Assembly (NCBI GenBank): GCA_018623405.1
Contig: JAAZVO010000051.1
Coordinates: 1-12,869, forward strand
Source: Crocinitomicaceae bacterium
GTDB lineage: Bacteria > Bacteroidota > Bacteroidia > Flavobacteriales_G > Salibacteraceae
Direction of reading: 5' to 3'
Length of the DNA: 12,869 nt
Positions 1-6,792 of the stretch are shown one piece after another. The translations under genes were made by a program, and so were the position numbers. The stretch's first letter is position 1. Each line of letters starts with the position of its first letter. The notes beneath the pieces are model-generated. The model searched no databases and was not told where the DNA came from. It saw only the letters and a list, made by a program, of their open reading frames with translations.

Positions 1-844
1 CTATACCCTTTTGACCATTTTCTGCCACATCACAATTGACCCCAACCTCTCTAAACTCATTTTAAAAATCGATTGATTAATCTCATTATCTTCAACTAAA
101 AGAATTTCCTTCTCTTTGCTTTTTGTTGAGCTATGTGATAAACCTTTTCTTGGTTTGGTTTCAGCTTCTAAATCTTGGTTTTTAGACTTTTTGAAGGGAA
201 GGATAAAGCTAAATGTGCTTCCTTTTTCAGGTTGGCTTTCTACCCAAATTTCTCCACCCATTAGCTCTACCAAAAGCTTTGAAATAGTAAGGCCTAATCC
301 TGTTCCGCTAAATTGCTTTACGGTTGATGCGGTTTCTTGTGTGAAAGGTTGGAATATGGCTTTTTGATTTGCTTTATCAATTCCAATTCCGGTATCCAAA
401 ACTTCGAATAACACATTGGCGATTAATTCAGACTCTTGATTATGGTTTAGAGAAACCTTAAGTTTCACACCTCCTTTATTGGTGAATTTTATTGCATTTC
501 CTATTAAATTATAGAGTATTTGCTTTAACCTTGTTTGGTCTGCCTCAACAAATGGAAGCTGCTTAGGTGCTTCTACATCAAAACCTATATCTTTTTGGGA
601 GGCAGTAATTGCAAACGACTTTTCAAGGTCGGCACAAATCTTATTGAGGGATGTTCTTTCTTTGGTTTGCTAGGTTGTTTTCTGCTTTGGAGGCAAGTAT
701 TGCATTGCTAAAAATGCTGTCTGCTTGTTGCAGATTTATTTTTAAAGCTGATTTTCCTTGTATTAATAATGAGTCAGAGTTTTGTGCATTAGCCACAAAA
801 ACCAAAAAATAGGCAAGGAAGAAAAATAAGTTCCTCAAAAACAA
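1..844 (-). pseudogene. Broken TPR-type hybrid sensor histidine kinase (partial, runs off window start)
   Basis: Three pieces of one kinase lie here in different frames. From 844 (TTG start, FLRNLFFFLAYF) comes a signal peptide ending VANAQ and about one TPR-like helix pair; this frame stops at 641. From about 669 a second frame encodes the end of a histidine kinase: the ATPase N-box NLIGNAIKFT (510-481), G1 box DTGIGID (396-376), FQPF, G2 box GTGLGL (306-289) and the start of a receiver domain, ILLVEDNEIN (about 105-76). That frame ends at 3-1 after a frameshift in a run of four G (43-40); one more G would restore LGVNCDVAENGQKG, a normal receiver continuation leaving the window. Remaining TPRs, the membrane segment and the HisKA domain with the phospho-accepting His are missing between the first two pieces. 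It lies 21 bp downstream of recO. It is either a decayed gene or an assembly/sequencing artefact. Confidence 0.8.
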
Positions 845-865
845 TATTTTAGTAAAAGTATAACT

Positions 866-1567
866 CTAATTAAAAATAGCCTTTAATATTTCTAAACTTT
901 TTGGCTTTTTAAAATATGGGATATGGTATTGAAAATAATTTAAAGCTATTTCTAGGTGTTTAGCGTTATTTATTGGATTCGCTTGAATACTTGATGTAAA
1001 TATTGATTTAATTTCTTGTGAGGTATTTTCATCTATAGGATACGCACCAAATGGTGTTTGCTGAAACTCACCTGAGCTGATATTAAAAAACTTCCCTTTG
1101 GTTTCCGTTGAAGGCAAAATACCTAAGTGGCGAGTAAATTTCCATAGCACTAAAGGAGAATATTGTCCAAATGCTGTTTCCAAATCTATTAGGTCTGAAA
1201 TTGTGGTGAGCATAAAATTAAAAGTGCCCTGATCAAACTCATCTTCTTGAAGTGTTGAGGCAAATACCTCTGCTAAAAAATATGCAATAGCTGCTTTTTT
1301 TGGGTCGTTTATGCTAAGACTGTTGGTCGGGTCTACCTGCCTTAGGTCTTTCAATATTTGTACTTCTCTTCCTTGCTTTTCAATAAACTCTAATTCTACA
1401 ACAGTAAATGGGTTAAATAAGCTATAATTTAATCTTGCTCTTTTTTTTCTAACTCCCTTAGCTAAGAATGATCTTAGGCCAAATTGTTTGGTGTAAATTT
1501 TTGAAATAATGCTTGTATCCCCATACTTTATTCTTGTTAAAACAATTCCGTATGATGAAAGCTGCAT
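866..1567 (-). CDS. recO: DNA repair protein RecO
   Basis: This 233-residue protein matches RecO in length and in its N-terminal OB-fold pattern: SSYGIVLTRIKYGDTSIISKIYT, then FGLRSFLAKGVRKKRARLN, at residues about 4-47. A helical C-terminal domain follows. RecO loads RecA onto SSB-coated single-stranded DNA together with RecR, in gap repair and recombination, and anneals complementary strands. No cysteine is present, so the four-Cys zinc module of some RecO proteins is absent; I believe this is usual in Bacteroidota. The ATG overlaps the porZ stop by one base (TAATG at 1569-1565), so translation is probably coupled to porZ and no separate promoter is visible. The broken kinase follows 21 bp downstream. 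Confidence 0.92.
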   Translation of the reverse strand: MQLSSYGIVLTRIKYGDTSIISKIYTKQFGLRSFLAKGVRKKRARLNYSLFNPFTVVELEFIEKQGREVQILKDLRQVDPTNSLSINDPKKAAIAYFLAEVFASTLQEDEFDQGTFNFMLTTISDLIDLETAFGQYSPLVLWKFTRHLGILPSTETKGKFFNISSGEFQQTPFGAYPIDENTSQEIKSIFTSSIQANPINNAKHLEIALNYFQYHIPYFKKPKSLEILKAIFN

Positions 1568-3864
1568 TATTGGACTAGAATTTTGGAAATGGCTTTTTGA
1601 GTACCGTCTAATGTAGAAACATAAACTAGGTAAACACCGGGTCTTGCTTTATTGCCGTTTAGGGTGTTTAAGTCCCATACTACTTGACCTCCCGGAGCGG
1701 TTGTTTTATAAATGATGTTTCCTGCTAAGTCTGTTATTCTTACTTCAGAGTTTCTTACAAGGCCATTTACAGCCATCGAGCCATTATAATTTGGCGGAAC
1801 CGGATTAGGATAGGCATATATATTTGAATAATCTTGGTTGGGTTCTGTTTCTCCCCCTTTGAATGAAATTAAGCCCTTGTCTGTACCAATAAAAACCTCT
1901 CCTGTATTTGGGTTAATTTCTATGCTTTGAATGTTATTAGACCATAATGGACTGTTTTCTGCTGTAAAATGGAATAGCTCTTCTTGTCCATCAGGTGAAA
2001 GCAAAAATACACCCGACCCTAATGTTCCAATCCACTTATTATCTCCCCCATCAACCGCAATACAATTGATTGCTTCAGACTCTAAGAGTATCTGAAAATA
2101 CAAGCCTTGTTTTATTAGAATATCTTGGGCATCAAAACCTGAAGATTGAAATACTTGCTCTGGGCTGTAAATAACCCTTAAACCTAAATCCGTTCCAATC
2201 CATAACTCACCATCTTTATCTTCAGCAATTGATAAAACATTTGCACTTGGCAAATTTCCATTTCCTTCTGCGGTAGATAATAGCTTAAAATCATCGTCTG
2301 ATGGGTCGTTAATTGTACCGTTTTCATCAAAAACTAAAACACCTTCATTTTGAATTATTACCCATTTATTGCCAAAACCATCAATTAAAAGTTCTCCGGG
2401 TATTGCATCATTAAACATACCATTAAAGTTGAAGGTGCTCCATTCACCTTGCTCATTTTTTACATGTAATGGTTGATTTGTAAGCATGTTTGTTGCCCAA
2501 AGGTTTCCACTTCTATCATACTTTACATCAGAAACACCAACTCCATAACCGTCTATTTTTTGAAGGGTGCTGTTTTGCTCATTGTAAACACTCACCTTAT
2601 TGTTTTCATCAAACTCAAAAATGCCATATCCTAATGATGCTGCTGCCCAAGTGCTTGAGTTTGTTTTGTTAAAATCAAGATTAATAATGTCTTTTGCTGT
2701 GTCTAAGGCAGTTGTGTTTTGTCTATTAATTACACTCCATTCGGCATCTTCATAAACCATTATTCCTGCCTCGGTAAAAGTTTTTCCCCAATTAGATTCC
2801 CTTTCTCCACGAGTAATTATGGTTTTGTTACCATTTGAAATAATGTCTCTATTTCCCATGTATTTGGGTGATGAAGGAAGGATAACTTCAATATTAAAAG
2901 GATCTTTTGCCTTAATTAAGCCCTGATTTTGATCTGCAATCCACATCACACCCTCTTCATCAAAAACACCAAAACGAGGCTGAGGAGCTGTGTTTGTTTG
3001 GTAATCGAAGTAAGTAATTAAGTTGGTAAAATCTTCATCGTAAACTGCTACATTAAAGTTATGAGCTATAACTAATTGGTTGTTATTAATTGAAAATCCG
3101 TAGTTGTTATTTCCTATTAAAGGTTTAACCTCCTCTGATTTTATAGTACTGATTTTGTATAGGGTGTCGCCTAAAAATGTTTCTAGGGCATAATTTACAT
3201 AAACCTGATCATTAAACTTGAAAATTTGCTTTATGTCAGCACCTTGTTTCGAAAAGTTTTTAATTGGACTCCAAGCTTGTGGAAATTTCAATAATGGGTT
3301 TGTAGTTAATGCCCAATAAATTCCCTTGTTGGTTGCGGCAAAAAGAGTGTCATTAAGGAATGATATTGCATTTACCTCAATAGGGTTAGATGATGGGCCT
3401 ACTTGGTAGTTTTCGGATATTTCTAACTTGTTTAAATCGAATACAATTATCCCAAAACCTCCTGATATATAGGCTGTTGTGTCAATAACAAAGACTTGGT
3501 TTATGGTTTTGTTTGTTATTTGAGTAGCCCTAATTACATCTTGAAAATTGTATGTTCTAGCGCCTTGGATAATATCAATATTTCCGTTTGTATAGCCAAC
3601 TACTAAAGAGTTGTTTTGTGGAGCAAAATCTGCATCTGCAATACCTACATCAGACAGGTAGTTAATTTTGTTTATTCTTTCTATGCTTTCTGTTGCGTTG
3701 TCAAATTGTAAAGCTGTATTTGGAGTTAAGGCGAATACCCCATTGTTACCAATAATTGTTTTTGTGCAATTTGAATATGGCAAGTAATCGTTCCATTGGA
3801 ATATTTCTTGGGTTGCTGAAATCAGAGGAATGAGCCAAAAAAAGAGCTTAAAAATGTATTTCAT
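1567..3864 (-). CDS. porZ: PorZ-like type IX secretion beta-propeller protein
   Basis: This 765-residue exported protein starts with a signal peptide (MKYIFKLFFWLIPLISATQ). Two-component-regulator-type beta-propeller repeats follow over about residues 20-670, seen as LWATNML, LWIGTDLGLRV, KWIGTLGSGVFLLS and VFIGTDKGLISF. The last 84 residues (from about 682, IYAYPNPVPPNY, then ITDLAGNIIYKT, PGVYLVYV) form a type IX secretion C-terminal sorting-type domain. The N-terminal pattern WNDYLPYSNCTKTI, then INYLSDVGIADADF and LVVGYTNGNIDII, resembles PorZ. In Porphyromonas gingivalis PorZ is part of the cell-surface attachment complex that processes secreted cargo and supplies A-LPS to it. It is first in a run with recO. 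The 73 bp upstream contain only a poor -7 match on the minus strand (TTAATTTG, 3889-3882). A generic sorted propeller protein is the alternative, but the N-terminal pattern favours PorZ. Confidence 0.8.
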   Translation of the reverse strand: MKYIFKLFFWLIPLISATQEIFQWNDYLPYSNCTKTIIGNNGVFALTPNTALQFDNATESIERINKINYLSDVGIADADFAPQNNSLVVGYTNGNIDIIQGARTYNFQDVIRATQITNKTINQVFVIDTTAYISGGFGIIVFDLNKLEISENYQVGPSSNPIEVNAISFLNDTLFAATNKGIYWALTTNPLLKFPQAWSPIKNFSKQGADIKQIFKFNDQVYVNYALETFLGDTLYKISTIKSEEVKPLIGNNNYGFSINNNQLVIAHNFNVAVYDEDFTNLITYFDYQTNTAPQPRFGVFDEEGVMWIADQNQGLIKAKDPFNIEVILPSSPKYMGNRDIISNGNKTIITRGERESNWGKTFTEAGIMVYEDAEWSVINRQNTTALDTAKDIINLDFNKTNSSTWAAASLGYGIFEFDENNKVSVYNEQNSTLQKIDGYGVGVSDVKYDRSGNLWATNMLTNQPLHVKNEQGEWSTFNFNGMFNDAIPGELLIDGFGNKWVIIQNEGVLVFDENGTINDPSDDDFKLLSTAEGNGNLPSANVLSIAEDKDGELWIGTDLGLRVIYSPEQVFQSSGFDAQDILIKQGLYFQILLESEAINCIAVDGGDNKWIGTLGSGVFLLSPDGQEELFHFTAENSPLWSNNIQSIEINPNTGEVFIGTDKGLISFKGGETEPNQDYSNIYAYPNPVPPNYNGSMAVNGLVRNSEVRITDLAGNIIYKTTAPGGQVVWDLNTLNGNKARPGVYLVYVSTLDGTQKAISKILVQ

Positions 3865-3893
3865 GTTTTGCTTAACGATTACAAATTAAATTA

Positions 3894-3925
3894 TTGTTAG
3901 CTAGGATTAATATTTCATAATTTTG
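3894..3925 (+). promoter_or_regulatory. Promoter of tRNA-Arg (TTG ... TAATTTTG)
   Basis: TAATTTTG at 3918-3925 matches the Bacteroidota -7 consensus TAnnTTTG exactly, and TTG at 3894-3896 lies 21 bp upstream as a plausible -33 element. The expected transcript start falls a few bases before the tRNA at 3937. Confidence 0.6.
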
Positions 3926-3936
3926 CAAACTCATTT

Positions 3937-4010
3937 GCGCCCGTAGTTCAACTGGATAGAATATCAGATTTCGGCTCTGAGGGTTGAGGGTTCGAATCCT
4001 TCCGGGCGTA
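3937..4010 (+). tRNA. tRNA-Arg (anticodon TCG)
   Basis: The 74-nt sequence folds as a full cloverleaf. The acceptor pairs GCGCCCG with CGGGCGT (G·U at 1-72), discriminator A. The D stem is GTTC/GAAT with loop AACTGGATA, in which A20 after GG is an arginine identity base. The anticodon stem is TCAGA/TCTGA with loop TTTCGGC, giving anticodon TCG (reads CGA, possibly other CGN). The variable loop is GGGTT, the T stem GAGGG/CCTTC and the T loop TTCGAAT. CCA is not encoded. A promoter and a terminator closely flank it, so it is a single-gene unit, convergent with mnmG. Confidence 0.95.
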
Positions 4011-4011
4011 C

Positions 4012-4037
4012 AAGGCTACCATATGGTGGCCTTTTTT
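4012..4037 (+). terminator. Intrinsic terminator after tRNA-Arg
   Basis: AAGGCTACC (4012-4020) pairs with GGTGGCCTT (4025-4033), with one G·U, around loop ATAT. The T run extends to 4037. On the minus strand the hairpin is not followed by T residues, so it serves the tRNA and not mnmG. The last T is also the first base of the parS-like site. Confidence 0.8.
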
Positions 4038-4052
4038 GTTCCACGTGGAACC
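4037..4052. promoter_or_regulatory. parS: parS-like ParB-binding site (variant)
   Basis: TGTTCCACGTGGAACC matches the classical parS TGTTCCACGTGAAACA at 14 of 16 positions and contains a 14-bp perfect palindrome, GTTCCACGTGGAAC (4038-4051). It lies between the tRNA-Arg terminator and the mnmG stop codon, where two transcripts converge. ParB (Spo0J) binds such sites and spreads to build the origin-segregation complex. The exact copy at the other end of mnmG strengthens the call. Confidence 0.65.
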
Positions 4053-5926
4053 TATCTTCCCAGGTGCACCATTAAAACAGAAATATCTGATGGGTTAACT
4101 CCGCTAATTCTAGAAGCTTGCCCAATGGTAGCAGGTTTTATTGTGGAAAGTTTTTCAACTGCCTCGGCAGAGAGTGATGATAAAGCGCTGTAATTAAAGT
4201 CGGGATGTAATTTTATGGACTCTAATCTTTTTAGTTTTTCTGCCATTTCTTGCTCTCTATCAATGTAGCCTTTGTATTTTATCAATATTTCAGCTTGCTC
4301 TAAAACCGCATCCTTTATTCCATTTAGTTTTTCCGTTTCTGCTTTAATCGCCTCAACCGAATTAATTAACGTATTAAGGTTCAATTCAGGTCTTGATAAT
4401 ATTTTGGAAGCCTTATTTTTCTGACTAATAGTGCTTGAATTTTTTTCTTTTAAAGTTGGATTAATTTCATCTGGTTCTATGCTTTGATTTTCTAAAAATT
4501 TAATTAATCCATTTGTTTTTTCTCTTTTTGATTCAGCTAGAATCTTTCTTTCTTCAGAAGCTAAACCAATTGAGTAGCCCTTTTCTGTTAATCTAAGGTC
4601 TGCATTATCTTGTCGTAGTAAAATTCGGTATTCTGCCCTCGAGGTAAACATTCTGTAAGGCTCTTCAGTTCCTTTTGTGATTAAGTCGTCAATTAAAACA
4701 CCAATATATGCTTCTTCCCTACCTAATTCAAATGGGTCTTTTTCTTTTACATTTTGATGAGCATTAATTCCCGCCATTAAACCTTGACATGCAGCCTCTT
4801 CATAACCTGTAGTACCGTTAATTTGGCCTGCAAAAAATAAGTTTTTGATTAATTTGGTTTCTAAGGTATGTTTTAATTGAGTTGGTGGGAAATAATCATA
4901 TTCTATAGCATAACCTGGCCTAAACAATCTTGCATTTTCAAAACCTGCTATTTTTTTAATTGCTTTTTCTTGAATTTCTTGCGGTAATGAGGTTGAAAAC
5001 CCATTTACATACACTTCTACAGTATTCCAACCCTCAGGCTCAACAAATATCTGATGTCGATCTCTATCGGCAAACCTGTTTATTTTATCTTCAATTGAAG
5101 GACAATATCTTGGACCTGTTGATTGAATTGCGCCATTAAACATTGGGGATCTATCAAAACCCTCTCTTAATGTATCATGAACCTCTGGTGAGGTATATGT
5201 AATATGACATTGGAGTTGTTTAGGTAAGTAACTCCTTGAAGTTAAAAATGAAAAGCCTGTAGGGTTTTCATCTCCATCTTGTGGCTCCATTTTCGAATAA
5301 TCAAGAGATCGGCCATCAACTCTTGGAGGTGTGCCGGTTTTCATTCTTCCAGCCTCAAACCCTAAACTAATTAGTTGTTCAGTAATGCCTGTAGATGCTT
5401 TTTCACCAGACCTTCCGCCTCCAAAGTTTTTTTCTCCAATGTGTATTAAGCCATTTAAGAAGGTTCCGCTAGTTAATATTACTGTTTTAGCTTTTATTTC
5501 TATGCCAATATCCGTTTTTACACCCACTACCCTATCCTTTTCAACCAAAATTTGGTTTACCATATCTTGCCAAAAGTGAATGTTGGGGGTTTTTTCCAAT
5601 AGTTCTCTCCAATAAATGGAAAATAATGTTCTATCGTTTTGTGATCTAGGGCTCCACATAGCAGGTCCTTTTGACCTGTTTAACATTCTAAATTGAACAG
5701 AAGATTTATCACTAACAATTCCGGAATAACCACCAAGCGCATCAATTTCTCTTATAATTTGACCTTTGGCAATTCCTCCCATAGCCGGATTACAAGACAT
5801 TTGGGCTATTTTAGTCATATCCATGGTTATTAATAAAACTTTAGAGCCCATATTGGCTGCTGCCGCTGCCGCTTCGCAGCCGGCATGGCCTGCGCCAACT
5901 ACAATTACATCATAAGTTTCAGTCAT
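4052..5926 (-). CDS. mnmG: tRNA uridine-5-carboxymethylaminomethyl modification enzyme MnmG (GidA)
   Basis: The 624-residue length is normal for MnmG. The FAD-binding Rossmann motif VGAGHAGCEAA is at residues 10-20. Two conserved cysteines are in MSCNPAMGGIAKG (C45) and GPRYCPSIEDK (about residue 273), and the signature AGQINGTTGYEEAACQG is at about 364-380. With MnmE it installs the 5-carboxymethylaminomethyl group on wobble U34 of certain tRNAs, using FAD and a methylene-THF-derived carbon, in the cytoplasm. It is last in the minus-strand block after ybeY. The 28-bp gap to ybeY has no room for a conventional promoter and is largely filled by a perfect parS. Another parS-like site abuts its stop codon. 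The ATG at 5926 aligns with the usual MnmG N-terminus. Confidence 0.97.
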   Translation of the reverse strand: MTETYDVIVVGAGHAGCEAAAAAANMGSKVLLITMDMTKIAQMSCNPAMGGIAKGQIIREIDALGGYSGIVSDKSSVQFRMLNRSKGPAMWSPRSQNDRTLFSIYWRELLEKTPNIHFWQDMVNQILVEKDRVVGVKTDIGIEIKAKTVILTSGTFLNGLIHIGEKNFGGGRSGEKASTGITEQLISLGFEAGRMKTGTPPRVDGRSLDYSKMEPQDGDENPTGFSFLTSRSYLPKQLQCHITYTSPEVHDTLREGFDRSPMFNGAIQSTGPRYCPSIEDKINRFADRDRHQIFVEPEGWNTVEVYVNGFSTSLPQEIQEKAIKKIAGFENARLFRPGYAIEYDYFPPTQLKHTLETKLIKNLFFAGQINGTTGYEEAACQGLMAGINAHQNVKEKDPFELGREEAYIGVLIDDLITKGTEEPYRMFTSRAEYRILLRQDNADLRLTEKGYSIGLASEERKILAESKREKTNGLIKFLENQSIEPDEINPTLKEKNSSTISQKNKASKILSRPELNLNTLINSVEAIKAETEKLNGIKDAVLEQAEILIKYKGYIDREQEMAEKLKRLESIKLHPDFNYSALSSLSAEAVEKLSTIKPATIGQASRISGVNPSDISVLMVHLGR

Positions 5927-5938
5927 AAAAGGGGGTGT

Positions 5939-5954
5939 TGTTCCACGTGAAACA
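5939..5954. promoter_or_regulatory. parS: parS, exact ParB-binding site
   Basis: TGTTCCACGTGAAACA is identical over 16 bases to the classical Bacillus subtilis parS, which is widely conserved across bacteria. It fills the gap between the ybeY stop codon (5957-5955) and the mnmG start, so it encodes no protein and lies in the mRNA leader of mnmG. This indicates a chromosomal ParABS partition locus. ParB is not in this window. Confidence 0.88.
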
Positions 5955-6368
5955 TTAGGGGTGCAAATTTAGATAATAATCTTCCTTTGCTCTCATTGTA
6001 TTCTTTTCTTGGTCGGTTTTATCATTGTATCCACAAAGGTGTAAAACACCATGAATCATAACTCTTTTAAGTTCAGTTTCGAAATCAACACCTTCGGTTA
6101 ATGCGTTTTCTTTTACGCGTTCAACACTAATAAAAATATCTCCTGAAATTTTATCGTCATGATTATAATTGAAGGTTATGATATCAGTAAAATCTTCGTG
6201 ATTTAAATATTTTTTATTGATTGTGTTTAGGTAATTATCCGAACAAAAAATATAGTTCAGGTCTCCACATTTAAAGCCTTCATTTTTTGCAGAGGTTGTA
6301 ACCCAATCTACTGATGTTGAAAAACCTTTTAGTTCAAAAGAAATGTCCTCGGAAAATTGATTTATCAA
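5955..6368 (-). CDS. ybeY: Endoribonuclease YbeY (rRNA maturation factor)
   Basis: YbeY is a metal-dependent single-strand endoribonuclease involved in 16S rRNA 3' maturation and ribosome quality control. The protein shows LNYIFCSDNYLNTINKKYLNH, TDIITF, GDIFIS and the metal motif HGVLHLCGYND followed by KTDQEKNTMRAKED. The two histidines (106 and 110 of the chosen protein) are present, but the usual third histidine is Asp116; from memory, Bacteroidota YbeY often have GYKD or GYND here. I chose the TTG start at 6368, giving MINQFSEDISF and 137 residues, because family members begin there and it lies 4 bp after the preceding stop. An in-frame ATG at 6419 would add 17 residues and overlap the upstream gene by 47 nt. 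An exact parS begins right after its stop codon. Confidence 0.9.
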   Translation of the reverse strand: MINQFSEDISFELKGFSTSVDWVTTSAKNEGFKCGDLNYIFCSDNYLNTINKKYLNHEDFTDIITFNYNHDDKISGDIFISVERVKENALTEGVDFETELKRVMIHGVLHLCGYNDKTDQEKNTMRAKEDYYLNLHP

Positions 6369-6372
6369 TTTT

Positions 6373-6792
6373 TTAAACGCTAATGGTAGATGAAAGATTG
6401 AAAAATAATGAAACCTCACTTCCGGACTTGTTGAATTCTATTTTTTCAGAAAGGTTTTTCATTAAAAAAATGCCTCTTCCATTAATTTTTGAAAGATTTT
6501 CCGGTGCGGTGGGATCTTGTATTTTGGTAGGTTCAAACCCATTTCCCTCATCTTTTACAACAACACAAAGTTCCTCTTTAGATTTAAAAAATGCAACTTG
6601 GATTTGTTTCTCAGGGTTATTGTTATTTCCATGCAGTCTAGCATTTATGATTGCTTCAGAAACGGCAACGAACATGTTCCCATAGAGGGTTTCATCTAGT
6701 TTATATTCTGTAAAAAGCCAATCTAAGCAAGCTTCTACCTGCATAACACCTTTGTTGGTAGAGGGCACTGAAAAAGATTTAATTTCTTGCAT
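6373..6792 (-). CDS. RsbW/SpoIIAB-like ATP-binding protein (serine kinase-type HATPase)
   Basis: This 139-residue single-domain GHKL ATPase has an N-box EAIINARLHGNNNNP (46-60), a G1 box DEGNGFEP (81-88) and a G2 box GRGIFLMKNL (105-114). This is the HATPase_c_2 layout of anti-sigma factor kinases such as RsbW and SpoIIAB. Relatives phosphorylate an anti-anti-sigma STAS protein and bind a sigma factor. No STAS or sigma gene is adjacent, so the partner is unknown. The ATG overlaps the DUF4175 stop by one base (TAATG, 6794-6790), so it is probably translationally coupled. From memory, an ATP-binding protein beside ybeY and mnmG is a recurring Bacteroidota arrangement; its role there is not established by the sequence. 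Confidence 0.85.
   Translation of the reverse strand: MQEIKSFSVPSTNKGVMQVEACLDWLFTEYKLDETLYGNMFVAVSEAIINARLHGNNNNPEKQIQVAFFKSKEELCVVVKDEGNGFEPTKIQDPTAPENLSKINGRGIFLMKNLSEKIEFNKSGSEVSLFFNLSSTISV

Noticed and set aside
3984..4193. Plus-strand frame starting in tRNA-Arg
   Set aside because: It runs through the tRNA, its terminator, the parS-like site and antisense mnmG, so it is not a gene.
6027..6035. DnaA-box-like GTATCCACA (8/9 to TTATCCACA)
   Set aside because: It is a single match inside ybeY, explained by the codons of the conserved CGY metal-site segment; there is no cluster of boxes and no AT-rich unwinding region.
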